A DNA stretch of 64,000 bases from Ruminococcus sp. NK3A76 (GCF_000686125.1 NZ_JMMA01000002.1:3286001-3350000), one strand, 5' to 3'. Shown: positions 25,304 to 34,117, numbered from the stretch's first letter. The notes: a model not told the origin generated them from the letters alone. Translations and numbers: made by a program.

Positions 25304-26152
25304 TCAGCAAAACTGCTCCTCCACGAGCCTTTCCATGTCAGAGATAAGCTGTGCTATGTCGGCATCATCGTAGCTGTCGCCGTCCCATATCTCGTGAGCG
25401 GAAACTGCCTGGTAAACAAGCATAGCCATTCCGCCCGAGGCTTTCTTTCCGAGAGCTTTGGCTTTCTTTATCAGTACAGTCTCACGGGGGTTGTAAATAA
25501 CATCAAATACCGCACCGCTTGCCTCTATCACGCTGTCAGGCACAGGGCAGGCATCTGTTTTTGGAAACATTCCCACAGGTGTCGCATTCATCAAAAGCGT
25601 GTAGCTCCTGTCTGTCGGTATCTCAGTGTTGAGCACGATGTTTATGTCGGCGTCAGGCTTCATTGCCGATATCTCGGTCTTCACCTGCTCTGCAAGGGGC
25701 ATATCGCTCTGTAAAACGGCTATCGTGAGCTTGGCTCCCTTGAGTGCAGCTTCAATAGCCATCATTCTGCCTACACCGCCGCAGCCTATCAGCAGCACAT
25801 CGCCCGAAAAATCCACACCCATAGCCGCAACAGTTTTTAAAAAGCCGTCGCAGTCGGTGTTGTAGCCTGTGTGTACGCCGTCCTTGTTGTCAATGCAGTT
25901 TACCGAGTTGTAGCGCTTCGCCGAGTCAGCAAGCGTGTCACAGTAGGGGATAATGCCCATTTTGTGCGGTATGGTTATGTTAAAGCCGGTAAGTGCCATG
26001 AGTCTGTCTTTGTTTGCTTCAAGCTCGTCAGCTTTGAGCTCTATCACCTCGTAGGTGAACTCCCTGCCCTTAAGCTCGAAAAGGCGCTTGTGTATCGGGG
26101 GTGACATCGTGTGTTTAAGGCTCTCGCCTAAGAGTGCATAGTTGTGTGACAT
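25304..26152 (-). CDS. aroE: Shikimate dehydrogenase
   Basis: 282 residues. SLKHTMSPPIHKRLF (shikimate site, about 9-23), FNITIPHKMGI with the catalytic Lys (about 57-67), the NADP-binding LLIGCGGVGRM (about 122) and NATPVGMFP (about 188), in family order. It reduces 3-dehydroshikimate to shikimate. It is the first gene of the minus-strand aromatic run. Confidence 0.92.
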   Translation of the reverse strand: MSHNYALLGESLKHTMSPPIHKRLFELKGREFTYEVIELKADELEANKDRLMALTGFNITIPHKMGIIPYCDTLADSAKRYNSVNCIDNKDGVHTGYNTDCDGFLKTVAAMGVDFSGDVLLIGCGGVGRMMAIEAALKGAKLTIAVLQSDMPLAEQVKTEISAMKPDADINIVLNTEIPTDRSYTLLMNATPVGMFPKTDACPVPDSVIEASGAVFDVIYNPRETVLIKKAKALGKKASGGMAMLVYQAVSAHEIWDGDSYDDADIAQLISDMERLVEEQFC

Positions 26153-26208
26153 AGTGTGTCAGATCTCCTTTTTACATATAGTGTTTCCATGATAAAGCGG
26201 AATTCAGG

Positions 26209-26694
26209 TTATAATGTCTTTACCATATAACCGCAAGCAAATGGAAAAAAGTCGTATTTTTTTGTGCCAATATGAGTAAAGCCTTTATCCTCATACCATT
26301 TTCGTAATATCTTATTCTCTTCAACAATCCCGATATTGATTTTAACGCACCCAAGTTTTTCAGCTCGAATAAAAGCATCATCTAACAATGCGGTACCGAT
26401 GTTTTTATGCCTATGATCCGGAAGAACGCTCAGATTGTTCAGCTCACATTGATTATCTTCCTGCAAAAGCAAGGAATAATACCCAACTATCATCTTGTTA
26501 TCAAGATAGTATGCAACCATTATTCGGTGCTCGTTATCCAATTGGTAATTCAGTCTATCGTCCGATATGGCGAATGCTGTAAATCGAGGGGCGTTTTCAG
26601 AAGTGAATCCAAAGTCATCAGCAACAGTCATAAAGCTGTCTTTAATAACAGAAACACATTCTGATATATCACTTCTATCAATTTCCTTGATCAT
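26209..26694 (-). CDS. GNAT family N-acetyltransferase
   Basis: 161 residues from the ATG at 26694, which has AGGTGA just upstream; a GTG nine bases earlier is possible. GNAT features: the beta-strand NNLSVLPDHRHKNIGTALLDDAF with the acetyl-CoA loop (Q/R-x-x-G-x-G/A type, RHKNIG), and KINIGIVEENKILRKWYEDKGF. The substrate is unknown. Base composition is more A/T-rich than the neighbours, a hint of recent acquisition. Confidence 0.8.
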   Translation of the reverse strand: MIKEIDRSDISECVSVIKDSFMTVADDFGFTSENAPRFTAFAISDDRLNYQLDNEHRIMVAYYLDNKMIVGYYSLLLQEDNQCELNNLSVLPDHRHKNIGTALLDDAFIRAEKLGCVKINIGIVEENKILRKWYEDKGFTHIGTKKYDFFPFACGYMVKTL

Positions 26695-26731
26695 CTTATT
26701 CACCTACATATTCCGATTTGTCGATCGGGCT

Positions 26732-27211
26732 TTACACATCAAATTTTACTTCTCTCCCCGAGGGTGTATACTGCCGCAGCGTCACGCCTGCCATGCGGAA
26801 CATCATCTCGCTTGCCTTTACCCCGTCCGTGCCTGCGTATTTGTTCTGCCAGTAAACGACCTCTTTTATGCCGCTCTGGATTATCGCCTTTGCGCACTCA
26901 TTACACGGGAAAAGCGATACATATATCCTCGCATTCTTAAGGCTCACAGTCGGGCGGTTTAGTATGGCGTTGAGCTCTGCGTGCGCCACAAATGGGTACT
27001 TTGTATCTAAGAAAGCTCCCTCTCTTGCCCACGGCATGGCGTCATCATCACACCCTATCGGCATTCCGTTATAGCCGACAGACAGTATCTTGTTGTCCTC
27101 CGAGACGATGCACGCCCCTACCTGAGTGTTGGGGTCCTTGCTCCTCATAGCCGAGAGCAGCGACAGCCCCATAAAGTATTCGTCCCACGAAAGATAGTCC
27201 TGTCTTTTCAT
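26732..27211 (-). CDS. dCMP/cytidine deaminase family protein
   Basis: 159 residues from the ATG at 27211, with a GGGGA site just upstream (an ATG 12 bases earlier is weaker). Zinc-site motifs HAELNAIL (catalytic Glu) and PCNECAKAI (two Cys ligands), with NTQVGACIV and GYNGMPIG in front, match dCMP deaminase / ComEB-type proteins. The likely reaction is dCMP to dUMP for thymidylate supply. It follows fabD closely on the same strand. Confidence 0.85.
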   Translation of the reverse strand: MKRQDYLSWDEYFMGLSLLSAMRSKDPNTQVGACIVSEDNKILSVGYNGMPIGCDDDAMPWAREGAFLDTKYPFVAHAELNAILNRPTVSLKNARIYVSLFPCNECAKAIIQSGIKEVVYWQNKYAGTDGVKASEMMFRMAGVTLRQYTPSGREVKFDV

Positions 27212-27226
27212 ATTATTCCCCATTTC

Positions 27227-28150
27227 TCAGCCGAGGGCTTCAAGCGCCTTGGCAAGCGTTTCGGCGTTTTCTATGTTGAGGGCGTTCTTGCCCTTGAGTG
27301 TCTTTTTAACGAGTCCTGTCAGCACCTTGTTAGGCCCCAGCTCTATGAAGTTCTCATAGCCTGCCTTTTCCATCTCGGCAAGCTCTGATGTAAACTTAAC
27401 AGGGCTTACTATGTGCTTGGCTAAAAGTGTTGGCATATCCGAGAAATCAGTCAGCTTTTCGCCCAGTACGTTTGAGTAGAACTCCACCGCCGGCTCGCTG
27501 AATGTAACGCCCTTTGCAGCTTCGATAAACTCATCAGCCGCACTCTGCATCAGCTTGCTGTGGAAAGCAGATGCCACGCCGAGCTTTATAGCACGCTTTT
27601 TCATTCCTGTGAATACTTCTGCTGCTCTCTCGCAGGCATCTGTCTCACCGGCTATGACTGTCTGTACAGTGGAATTGTAGTTTACAGGCACTACATAACC
27701 TTCCGTCTCCTCGCATACCTTCTCTACCTCAGCAGCATCAAGGCCGATTATCGCATACATAGCGCCGCTGTTTGCTTCTGCTGCCTTCTGCATTGCTGCT
27801 GCACGAGCCTTGATGAGCTTGAAGCCGTCATCTATCGTCACAACACCCGCAGCCACCATAGCCGCATACTCTCCGAGCGAGTGGCCTGCCACGCCGTCAA
27901 AGGCTATGCCCTTCTCCTTTGCCGCTTCAAATGCAGCCAAAGAGCAGGCCATGATAGCCGGCTGTGAGTTGAGCGTCTTGTTGAGCTCCTCCTCAGGGCC
28001 GTTGAAGGTTATGTCAGCTATGTCGTAGCCCAGCACTTCGGAAGCCTTGTCAAAGACTGCCTTTGCGCCCTCGCAGCTGTCATAAAGCTCCTTTGCCATG
28101 CCCACATACTGCGAGCCCTGCCCCGAGAAAAGAAAAATGTTTTTTGCCAT
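27227..28150 (-). CDS. fabD: Malonyl-CoA:ACP transacylase
   Basis: 307 residues. N-terminal FLFSGQGSQYVGMA, the active-site Ser in GVAGHSLGEYAA (about 90), the catalytic His region VASAFHSKLM (about 198) and ELGPNKVLTGL. It loads malonyl groups onto ACP for fatty acid elongation. The other fatty acid genes lie in one operon 7 kb to the right on the opposite strand; this gene has been separated from them. Confidence 0.93.
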   Translation of the reverse strand: MAKNIFLFSGQGSQYVGMAKELYDSCEGAKAVFDKASEVLGYDIADITFNGPEEELNKTLNSQPAIMACSLAAFEAAKEKGIAFDGVAGHSLGEYAAMVAAGVVTIDDGFKLIKARAAAMQKAAEANSGAMYAIIGLDAAEVEKVCEETEGYVVPVNYNSTVQTVIAGETDACERAAEVFTGMKKRAIKLGVASAFHSKLMQSAADEFIEAAKGVTFSEPAVEFYSNVLGEKLTDFSDMPTLLAKHIVSPVKFTSELAEMEKAGYENFIELGPNKVLTGLVKKTLKGKNALNIENAETLAKALEALG

Positions 28151-28198
28151 GTTTGTAATACCTTCCTTTGTAATGTAATATTCCTTTTTGCAGATGTG

Positions 28199-28405
28199 TT
28201 ACTGCGATATATAGGAATTGATCGATATAATAAGACCGACTATATTTATAAGCAGAGCTGCTATAGAAATACTATATATGATCTTCATTTCTTTTTTTCG
28301 TTCTTTCCTTTCGACTTCTGAAAAGCGTGAAAAACGAATTGTACTGCTAAATATAGTCAACAATACTGAAACGATCACAAGTGTTTCAGTAATAATATGA
28401 TTCAT
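28199..28405 (-). CDS. Small membrane protein of unknown function
   Basis: 68 residues with a GGAGGAG ribosome site. Two membrane helices (about 5-22 and 44-65) are separated by a charged loop with SEVERKERKKEM. A/T-rich compared with its neighbours. It lies about 50 bases upstream of fabD on the same strand and may be co-transcribed. No family is recognised. Confidence 0.55.
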   Translation of the reverse strand: MNHIITETLVIVSVLLTIFSSTIRFSRFSEVERKERKKEMKIIYSISIAALLINIVGLIISINSYISQ

Positions 28406-28432
28406 TATTGTTGCTCCTCCGAAGCTGCGGAT

Positions 28433-29101
28433 TTATTTTTTCACCCTGCGTACCGCCGCCTTGCCGCTCTTTGGCTTGTCAGCAGGCTTTCTGACAGCTT
28501 TTTTGCCCTCTGTCCCGGGCTTTGTCTCTGCCTTTTTCTTTGAGGCGGCCTTTGCTTTAGCCTTGGGTTTTTCCTTGGCCTTCTCCTCCGGCTTTTCCTC
28601 CTCAAACGGCGGAATGTTCAGCGAGTCGCAGTATTCCTTCAGCTGCGCTATCACGCTCTCGTATTCGAGTATGTCAACTATCCGCTCATCAGTCTGCAAA
28701 AGCTTGCCCTCTGACCATTCGCCGACCATTATTATGACCTGCTCCTCGTCTGTCACCGTGAACACCGCTATACCTGAATCATTTATCTCGTGAAACGGCA
28801 CAAGGTATGAAAAGTCATTGTTCTTGTCAATGTCCTCCGGGAAAGTGAGCGCTGCTATCTTTTCAAATCTTGCCGTACCGTCGAGCTTGCATAGCCGCTT
28901 GTTGCGCTTAGGCTTTAAAAGCGGCGACTTGTCGTCAAGAAGCTCCGGCAGCTCGATGCTCAGCGTCGTCGTGCGCAGATCCTTCGGGTAAGCCTTCTTG
29001 TTCAGATAGAAAATCATCAGCCCGTTTATATACGGCGGATATTCCCAGTCGCCGACCCTGTCTATCAGAAAACCGAATTTGTACGGGTCTCCTATAACCA
29101 T
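28433..29101 (-). CDS. Imm42-like protein with basic Lys/Ala-rich tail
   Basis: 222 residues from the ATG at 29101, which sits after an AGAGGTGA site. Residues 1-155 are a soluble domain beginning VIGDPYKFGFLIDRVGDW, which resembles immunity proteins of the Imm42 type as I remember them. Residues 160-222 are a low-complexity tail of KPKAKAKAASKKKAETK-like repeats, similar in composition to histone H1 or bacterial nucleoid tails. No toxin gene is adjacent. If the domain match is right, the tail is an unusual addition. Confidence 0.5.
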   Translation of the reverse strand: MVIGDPYKFGFLIDRVGDWEYPPYINGLMIFYLNKKAYPKDLRTTTLSIELPELLDDKSPLLKPKRNKRLCKLDGTARFEKIAALTFPEDIDKNNDFSYLVPFHEINDSGIAVFTVTDEEQVIIMVGEWSEGKLLQTDERIVDILEYESVIAQLKEYCDSLNIPPFEEEKPEEKAKEKPKAKAKAASKKKAETKPGTEGKKAVRKPADKPKSGKAAVRRVKK

Positions 29102-29125
29102 TGTTTTCACCTCTTATTGTAATGC

Positions 29126-29175
29126 ATAATGCAAGATTAAGAATGCATAATTGTGGTATCCTGCTTCGCAGGACG
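29126..29175 (+). repeat. Modular intergenic repeat with AATGCATA array
   Basis: AATGCATAATGCA...AATGCATAATTG is followed by TGGTATCCTGCTTCGCAGGA, the hairpin part of the repeat. A separate terminator-like hairpin, CCCCTCCCC...GGGGAGGCTTTTTT, lies at 29217-29247. Confidence 0.55.
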
Positions 29176-29286
29176 GGATTTTTAAACCCCTCCACCACCG
29201 ACCTGCGGTCGGCGGTCCCCCTCCCCTTAGCAGGGGAGGCTTTTTTGCGCTTTCCATAGCTTAAACTGTGGGGGAAGGACAATGCG

Positions 29287-29394
29287 AAGGGGCGTGGGGG
29301 CGACCGCAAAGCCCCCACATATGCGCCGTTAGGCGGCTTGCCCGAATGGGCATACGTTCTGCGTAAGCAGGACACCATAACTGTTCACTATTAA
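29287..29394 (-). repeat. Modular intergenic repeat, minus orientation, long form
   Basis: On the minus strand AATAGTGAACAGTTATGGTGTC leads into a CCTGCTTACGCAGA hairpin, then GTATGCCCATTCGGGC, then a block shared with 25148-25189 (GGCGCATATGTGGGGGCTTT...). The 29111-29394 gap between genes contains only such repeats. Confidence 0.6.
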
Positions 29395-30324
29395 TTAAAC
29401 TAAAAGCCTCAGCTTCTCCCCCGTCACCCTCATCTTAACACGCCTTGCCTGTCCAAGCACCTCGCCGTCAGTGTGCGCCCATAGGGGGATGTCTGATATC
29501 ATCTCGACCTCTTTGGCCTTGTGTGAGTAAATGCCCCTGAGTTTGAGATGCCTGCCCTTGTATGCAAGCGGCAGCATTCTTAAAAAGCCCAGCTTTGTGA
29601 GCCCCGTGCCGACTACGATATCAAGCAGCCCGTCATCGTATTTCGCATCAGGGCAGAATTTGAAGCCGCCGCCCTCGTGGCAGTGATTCATAGCAATGGC
29701 GCTCAGACACTTTCTGTATCTACACCCCTTGCCGTCGTAGCGTATCACTACATTTGCAGGCTTTGCGGTAAAGCATACCCTCACTGCGTGAACAAGATAT
29801 ATCAGCCGCCCGAGCCCTAAGCGGTTGAGTATCGGCTTTAGCGGTGACTTGTCTGCAAAAGAGCAGGTCGCCGCCCCGAAGCCTATGTCGCTGCTTATAT
29901 TGAAGCGCCGTACCTTGCTGCTTCCGTCTTCACCGTAAAAGGTCAGCTCTCCCACATCAGCCGTGCGCTTTACCTCGCCGTCAAGCAGCCGCTTGATGAG
30001 AGCCTTTCTGCTTTTTGGCAGTCCCATGTCACGCTGCATATCATTGCCCGTGCCGCAGGGGATAAAGCCAAGGGCAGTGTTTTCAAAATCCTTTATGCCG
30101 TTGACTGTCTCGTTGAGCGTGCCGTCGCCGCCTATGACTATCAGGCGTGTGTATTCTCCCCTTGAGGTCAGCTCGCTCACAATGGCCTCGACACCCTTTT
30201 TCTCAGACGACTGGTGCAGCGTGTATTCGCAGCCCTGCCTGGTCAGCGTGTGTTCAAGCCTTTCCCATAGCATTATCGTCCTGCCCGATGCACCGGCAGG
30301 GTTTAATATTATATCAAAATGCAT
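29395..30324 (-). CDS. Diacylglycerol kinase-like lipid kinase
   Basis: 309 residues. The nucleotide-binding motif VIGGDGTLNETVNG (about 63-76) and GFIPCGTGNDMQRDM (about 88-102) mark the DagK/YegS/sphingosine-kinase fold. The C-terminal beta domain contains the expected FCPDAKYDDGLLDIV. It would phosphorylate a membrane lipid such as diacylglycerol; the exact substrate is not visible. It lies 34 bases after the VanY-like gene on the same strand. Confidence 0.88.
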   Translation of the reverse strand: MHFDIILNPAGASGRTIMLWERLEHTLTRQGCEYTLHQSSEKKGVEAIVSELTSRGEYTRLIVIGGDGTLNETVNGIKDFENTALGFIPCGTGNDMQRDMGLPKSRKALIKRLLDGEVKRTADVGELTFYGEDGSSKVRRFNISSDIGFGAATCSFADKSPLKPILNRLGLGRLIYLVHAVRVCFTAKPANVVIRYDGKGCRYRKCLSAIAMNHCHEGGGFKFCPDAKYDDGLLDIVVGTGLTKLGFLRMLPLAYKGRHLKLRGIYSHKAKEVEMISDIPLWAHTDGEVLGQARRVKMRVTGEKLRLLV

Positions 30325-30358
30325 TTTTATCTCCTACCATTTGTCAGTTGGCGGCCTG

Positions 30359-31741
30359 TCAGCTGTATCTCGAGCTCAGCCCGTAGTATTCCTCCAGCGT
30401 CAGGCCGCTCTCGGTGAGTATCTTTGCAAGCTCCTTGCCTACATATCGGCAGTGCCAGCTCTCGTAGTTGTAGCCTGTCTTGCTCTCCTTGCCGTATGGG
30501 TAGCGGATAATGAAGCCGTATTTGTAGCAGTTGCCCGCTATCCACTGAGCCTCTCTCGTGCCGTTGAAGGCTGTGCCTGCGAAGTTCAGATCAAACGCCA
30601 GCCCCGACTGGTGCTCGCTGTGCCCCGGCCTTGCGGAATACTGGTCTGCCGACCACTGGCTGCCGTCACGGTTGACGTAGCTCCAGTAAAGCGAGCTCTG
30701 CACCGCATAAGAGCGGAAGCCCGATGTTATCCAGAGCGATATGCCGTCATTTGCAGCGCCCCTCTGCATCTCGTAGAATGCATCGAGCGTCGTCTGCGTC
30801 AGCCCGTTGCCGTAATCGCTCGGCAGGCTGTAGGTCTTGTTGACAATCTGTATGCCGTCAACGTATGTAACGCCGTTTTCCTTGTAAAGATATGGGAAGG
30901 CGCTCGCATGAGCCTTCTCGCTGTAGACCTTTTTGCCGTTAGCATCAAGCCTGTATGCCTTTACGCAGAAGGAATAGTTCTTGTTCCTCGGCTCTTTGAG
31001 CTGGCAGGAGGTGTTCGTAGTCTCCTTCCTGCGCTCCCACTTGCCGTCCTTGCTCCTCTTTATCCATACGACGTATCCGTCAGCCCCCTCAACGGCTTTC
31101 CAGCTGAGCTTTGTCTTTGTGCTTGTCGTGCTCACCCTGAAATCCACCGTTCCCGGCGCTTTTACAGCAGCCGGAGGGTTCTCCTTTTTCTTGGTGGCAG
31201 TCGTGGTGGTCGTAGTCTCTTTTGGCGCCTCTGTCACAGCAGCAGTCGTCTTCTTCGGAGCCTTTGTCGTCTGCTCGGCAGCGGCCGTTGTGGTCGTGGC
31301 CTTGGCGGTCGTCATGGCAGATGTTGTTGTGGTGGCCTTTGCAGTCGTCGTCGCCGCAGTCGTTGTCACCGCCGCCGTGGTCGTGGTAGTAGTCACCGGC
31401 GGAGCAGTCGCGGTGGTGGTAGTGACCTCCTGCGTCGTGGTCGTCTCCTGAGTGGTGGTCGATGCCTGCGTGGCAGTGGTCTTCTTTGTCTTCTTTGAAG
31501 TCGTCGTGGCCTTTGCAGTCGTCGTGGTAGTCTCAGTCTCTGTCTCAGTCTCGGTCTCGCTCTCTGTCGCCTGCCCGGCGGTCGTTTCTTCCGGCTGCTC
31601 TGTCTGCGTTTCGCTTGCTTGTTCAGTTACGGCAGATGTCTGCCCGGCAGTCGTCACCTTGCCCTGCGAGCTGTCCGTCTCACCGCATGAGGTCAGCAGC
31701 GCACATACGCACAGCAAAAGTATAGCAGTTTGCTTTTTCAT
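30359..31741 (-). CDS. VanY-type D,D-carboxypeptidase lipoprotein with Thr-rich stalk
   Basis: 460 residues. A lipoprotein signal has the lipobox LLTSC (Cys19). A Thr/Ala/Lys low-complexity stalk follows (about 20-190), then an FN3-like domain (about 196-282) and an M15B peptidase (about 290-455). Zinc motifs are SARPGHSEHQSGLAFDL and ESWHCRYVG. Such enzymes cut the terminal D-Ala from peptidoglycan stems. The stalk would span the wall and may be glycosylated, which is an inference. The antisense frames over the stalk are Val-rich artefacts. Confidence 0.88.
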   Translation of the reverse strand: MKKQTAILLLCVCALLTSCGETDSSQGKVTTAGQTSAVTEQASETQTEQPEETTAGQATESETETETETETTTTTAKATTTSKKTKKTTATQASTTTQETTTTQEVTTTTATAPPVTTTTTTAAVTTTAATTTAKATTTTSAMTTAKATTTTAAAEQTTKAPKKTTAAVTEAPKETTTTTTATKKKENPPAAVKAPGTVDFRVSTTSTKTKLSWKAVEGADGYVVWIKRSKDGKWERRKETTNTSCQLKEPRNKNYSFCVKAYRLDANGKKVYSEKAHASAFPYLYKENGVTYVDGIQIVNKTYSLPSDYGNGLTQTTLDAFYEMQRGAANDGISLWITSGFRSYAVQSSLYWSYVNRDGSQWSADQYSARPGHSEHQSGLAFDLNFAGTAFNGTREAQWIAGNCYKYGFIIRYPYGKESKTGYNYESWHCRYVGKELAKILTESGLTLEEYYGLSSRYS

Positions 31742-31749
31742 CTTTTTCT

Positions 31750-33231
31750 TTACTTTCTGTCTTTCAGCTCGGCTTTCAGTCTTTCGGTAACTGTCTCCAG
31801 AACTTTGAGCCTTGCGTATTTCTTGTCATTTCCCTCGACTATCGTCCAGGGTGCAGCCTCGGTCGAGGTCTTCTGTATCATCTCGTCAATCGCCGCCTCG
31901 TACTGGTCCCACTTCTCACGGTTGCGCCAGTCCTCGTCGGTTATCTTCCAGCGCTTTTCGGGGGTGTTCATTCTGTCGGTAAAGCGCCTCAGCTGCTCGT
32001 CCTTGTCTATCTGCATCCAGAATTTGAGTATCACGACACCGCACTCTGAAAGCTCACGCTCAAACTCGTTTATCTCCTTGTATGCCATGGCGCAGCGCTC
32101 TACAGGGGTAAAGCCCTCTAACCGCTCGACCATTACACGCCCGTACCAAGTGCGGTCAAATATCGTTATGTGCCCGTCCTTCGGCAGCCTTGTCCAGAAG
32201 CGCCATAGGTAGTGCCTGCACTTTTCCGCAGCCGACGGTGCCGCTATCGGCACAGCCTCGTAGCCTCTCGGGTCGAGCGCCGAGCCGACACGCTTTATAG
32301 CGCCGCCCTTTCCTGCTGCGTCCCACCCCTCAAAGGCTATGATAACGGGTATCTTTTTCTTGTATAGCTTGCCGTGTATCTTTGCAAGCTCCTTCTGCAG
32401 CTCTTTGAGTTTAGCGCTGTAATCCTCAGGCGCTGTCTCCTTGTCAGTCAGCACTACCTCCGAGAGCCTGGGTGTCTTTTTCATGTCAAAGAGCTTTGCA
32501 ACGTCTTCCTCAGGCGGATAAACGCTCTCCTTGTCAAGCGCCTGCGATAGCCTTGTCGTCACCAGCTCAAACAGCGCATACCTTGCATACTGCTTGTCTG
32601 TCGCATCTATCACTGCCCACGGAGCGTTGTCGGTGTTGGTCTTGCCAAGCATATCCTCAAAGGCCTTGTAGTAGTCGTCGTAGTGCTTGTTCTGCTTTAA
32701 GTCCTTCTGTGTCACACGCCAGCTCGTCGAGCCGCTTTCCTGCAGCTTCTCGTAGCGCTTTTTCTGCTCGTTCTTTGATATGTGCAAAAATATCTTTATT
32801 ATCACATATCCGTCGTCAGTCAGCTGCCGCTCAAAGACCTTTACCGAGCGTGTCCTTCTATCATATTCCTTGTCGGATATCCCTTCCTCTATCCTTGCTG
32901 CTGCAAGCTCTCTGTACCAGCTCCTGTCCATGACAGCGAGCTTGCCGTATTCGGGAATGCTCTCAAAATACCGCTTCATTCTCGGATAGCGCTTTTCTGC
33001 CTCAGTCGCCTCAACGGTGGAGACTACCCTGAAAAATCTCGGGTCGAGCAGCTTTATCGTGTCAGCGATGAGCGTGCCCTTGCCCGATGCGCCCCACCCC
33101 TCGAAAACTATCATCGCAGGCAGGCTCTTTTCCTTCATTTTAAGCTGTAATGTACACAGCTGCTCTCTGAGCTCCTTTGCTCTCTCCTTGTAGTCGATGC
33201 CTTTCTCAGCGTGCATGGCGTTCTTTAACAT
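31750..33231 (-). CDS. Two-domain PPK2, polyphosphate:AMP phosphotransferase
   Basis: 493 residues with two PPK2 domains in tandem. The first (about 15-235) has P-loop FEGWGASGKGTL and MDRSWYREL. The second (about 270-490) has FEGWDAAGKGGAIKR and FDRTWYGRVMVERLEG. Two-domain (class II) members phosphorylate AMP to ADP from polyphosphate. The catalytic P-loop Lys and lid Arg are kept in the C-terminal domain. No ppk1 or ppx gene is nearby. The MITE copy 3 lies upstream. Confidence 0.9.
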   Translation of the reverse strand: MLKNAMHAEKGIDYKERAKELREQLCTLQLKMKEKSLPAMIVFEGWGASGKGTLIADTIKLLDPRFFRVVSTVEATEAEKRYPRMKRYFESIPEYGKLAVMDRSWYRELAAARIEEGISDKEYDRRTRSVKVFERQLTDDGYVIIKIFLHISKNEQKKRYEKLQESGSTSWRVTQKDLKQNKHYDDYYKAFEDMLGKTNTDNAPWAVIDATDKQYARYALFELVTTRLSQALDKESVYPPEEDVAKLFDMKKTPRLSEVVLTDKETAPEDYSAKLKELQKELAKIHGKLYKKKIPVIIAFEGWDAAGKGGAIKRVGSALDPRGYEAVPIAAPSAAEKCRHYLWRFWTRLPKDGHITIFDRTWYGRVMVERLEGFTPVERCAMAYKEINEFERELSECGVVILKFWMQIDKDEQLRRFTDRMNTPEKRWKITDEDWRNREKWDQYEAAIDEMIQKTSTEAAPWTIVEGNDKKYARLKVLETVTERLKAELKDRK

Positions 33232-33313
33232 GGGTATTCCTCCTTTTTATCAGTCGTTGATCTTTCATTCGTTTGTGATAATGCCTGCTCTTGATGTGCC
33301 TGCGTTTATCTTG

Positions 33314-33396
33314 GACAATACCGCACAACCACCGGCGGATACCTTTGTGTGCCATCTACTTGCGCATCTGACACACAATGGTCGTGCGGTATTGCC
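33314..33396. mobile_element. MITE-like element, copy 3, internally deleted (83 bp)
   Basis: GACAATACCGCAC at the left (one base off the consensus) and GTGCGGTATTGCC at the right. The flanks CTTG (33310-33313) and CTTG (33397-33400) are a non-palindromic direct duplication, strong evidence for transposition. The central arms seen in other copies are absent. Confidence 0.8.
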
Positions 33397-33427
33397 CTTG
33401 AAATCCGCCCCAAACATTCTCTCGCAG

Positions 33428-34096
33428 TCAGAAAGCGGCATTTGACCGCTTCACCAGCCCGGCCTCTTTAGTTATCTTTGCCCTCTGGCAGCGCTCTGTT
33501 ATCCATTCATATGCCCCGGCCGGCAGGTCAGCCTTCATCATGCAGAAGCTCCGGTCGTCCTTGTCTATAAGGGCTAAGAATATGTCGTTTGTGTATATCT
33601 TGCAGACGGCGGAGTAGGGTATCACCTCGATGCCCTTTGCAAGCATCGGCCACCGCCTCATACGGTCGTGATAGGTGAACTCTCCCTCATAAAAGGATAT
33701 CTCGCATATCCTGCCCCAGTCCTCACCGTATTTGCGGCCTATGTGCCTGAAAAACGCCGCACTTTTGAGATATGACTTAAGCCCCAGCGCCGCAGCGACC
33801 CCGAGCGGCACGCAGGCGTATATCGCCGTCATGTAGGCATCGTTCTCGTTCGCCCACCTTGTCGAGCCGAAAAACGCATATGTCATTATTGCCGCACCCA
33901 CCGCCGAAAACAGTAATATCGGCAGCACCCTTTTTCTGCGGAACTTTGCATATGCGCTCAGAAAGACTTCGGCATCAACAGCCGATACCACACTTGCATA
34001 CGGCTGCTCGCTGCACGATGAAAGGAAGTCCTTTTCCTCGCCTATGGTGTATCTTGTGTTGAAATAGAAAGCCCTCTCACGCTCCGGCATCGTCAT
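33428..34096 (-). CDS. Membrane protein, YcxB-like
   Basis: 222 residues with a GAGGAG ribosome site. Two membrane helices (about 55-75 and 85-105) are followed by a C-terminal domain with RICEISFYEGEFTYHDRM...IPYSAVCKIYTNDIFLALIDK that resembles the YcxB-like domain of small membrane proteins. The function of that family is not known. It lies 21 bases after the broken hydrolase gene on the same strand. Confidence 0.6.
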   Translation of the reverse strand: MTMPERERAFYFNTRYTIGEEKDFLSSCSEQPYASVVSAVDAEVFLSAYAKFRRKRVLPILLFSAVGAAIMTYAFFGSTRWANENDAYMTAIYACVPLGVAAALGLKSYLKSAAFFRHIGRKYGEDWGRICEISFYEGEFTYHDRMRRWPMLAKGIEVIPYSAVCKIYTNDIFLALIDKDDRSFCMMKADLPAGAYEWITERCQRAKITKEAGLVKRSNAAF

Positions 34097-34117
34097 GCTC
34101 CTCTTTTTGCTGCGGCG

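Noticed and set aside
29963-31498. 511-residue open frame antisense to the lipid kinase and VanY-like genes
   Set aside because: Its repetitive Arg/Gly/Ser composition mirrors the Thr-rich stalk on the other strand; both sense genes have clear catalytic motifs.
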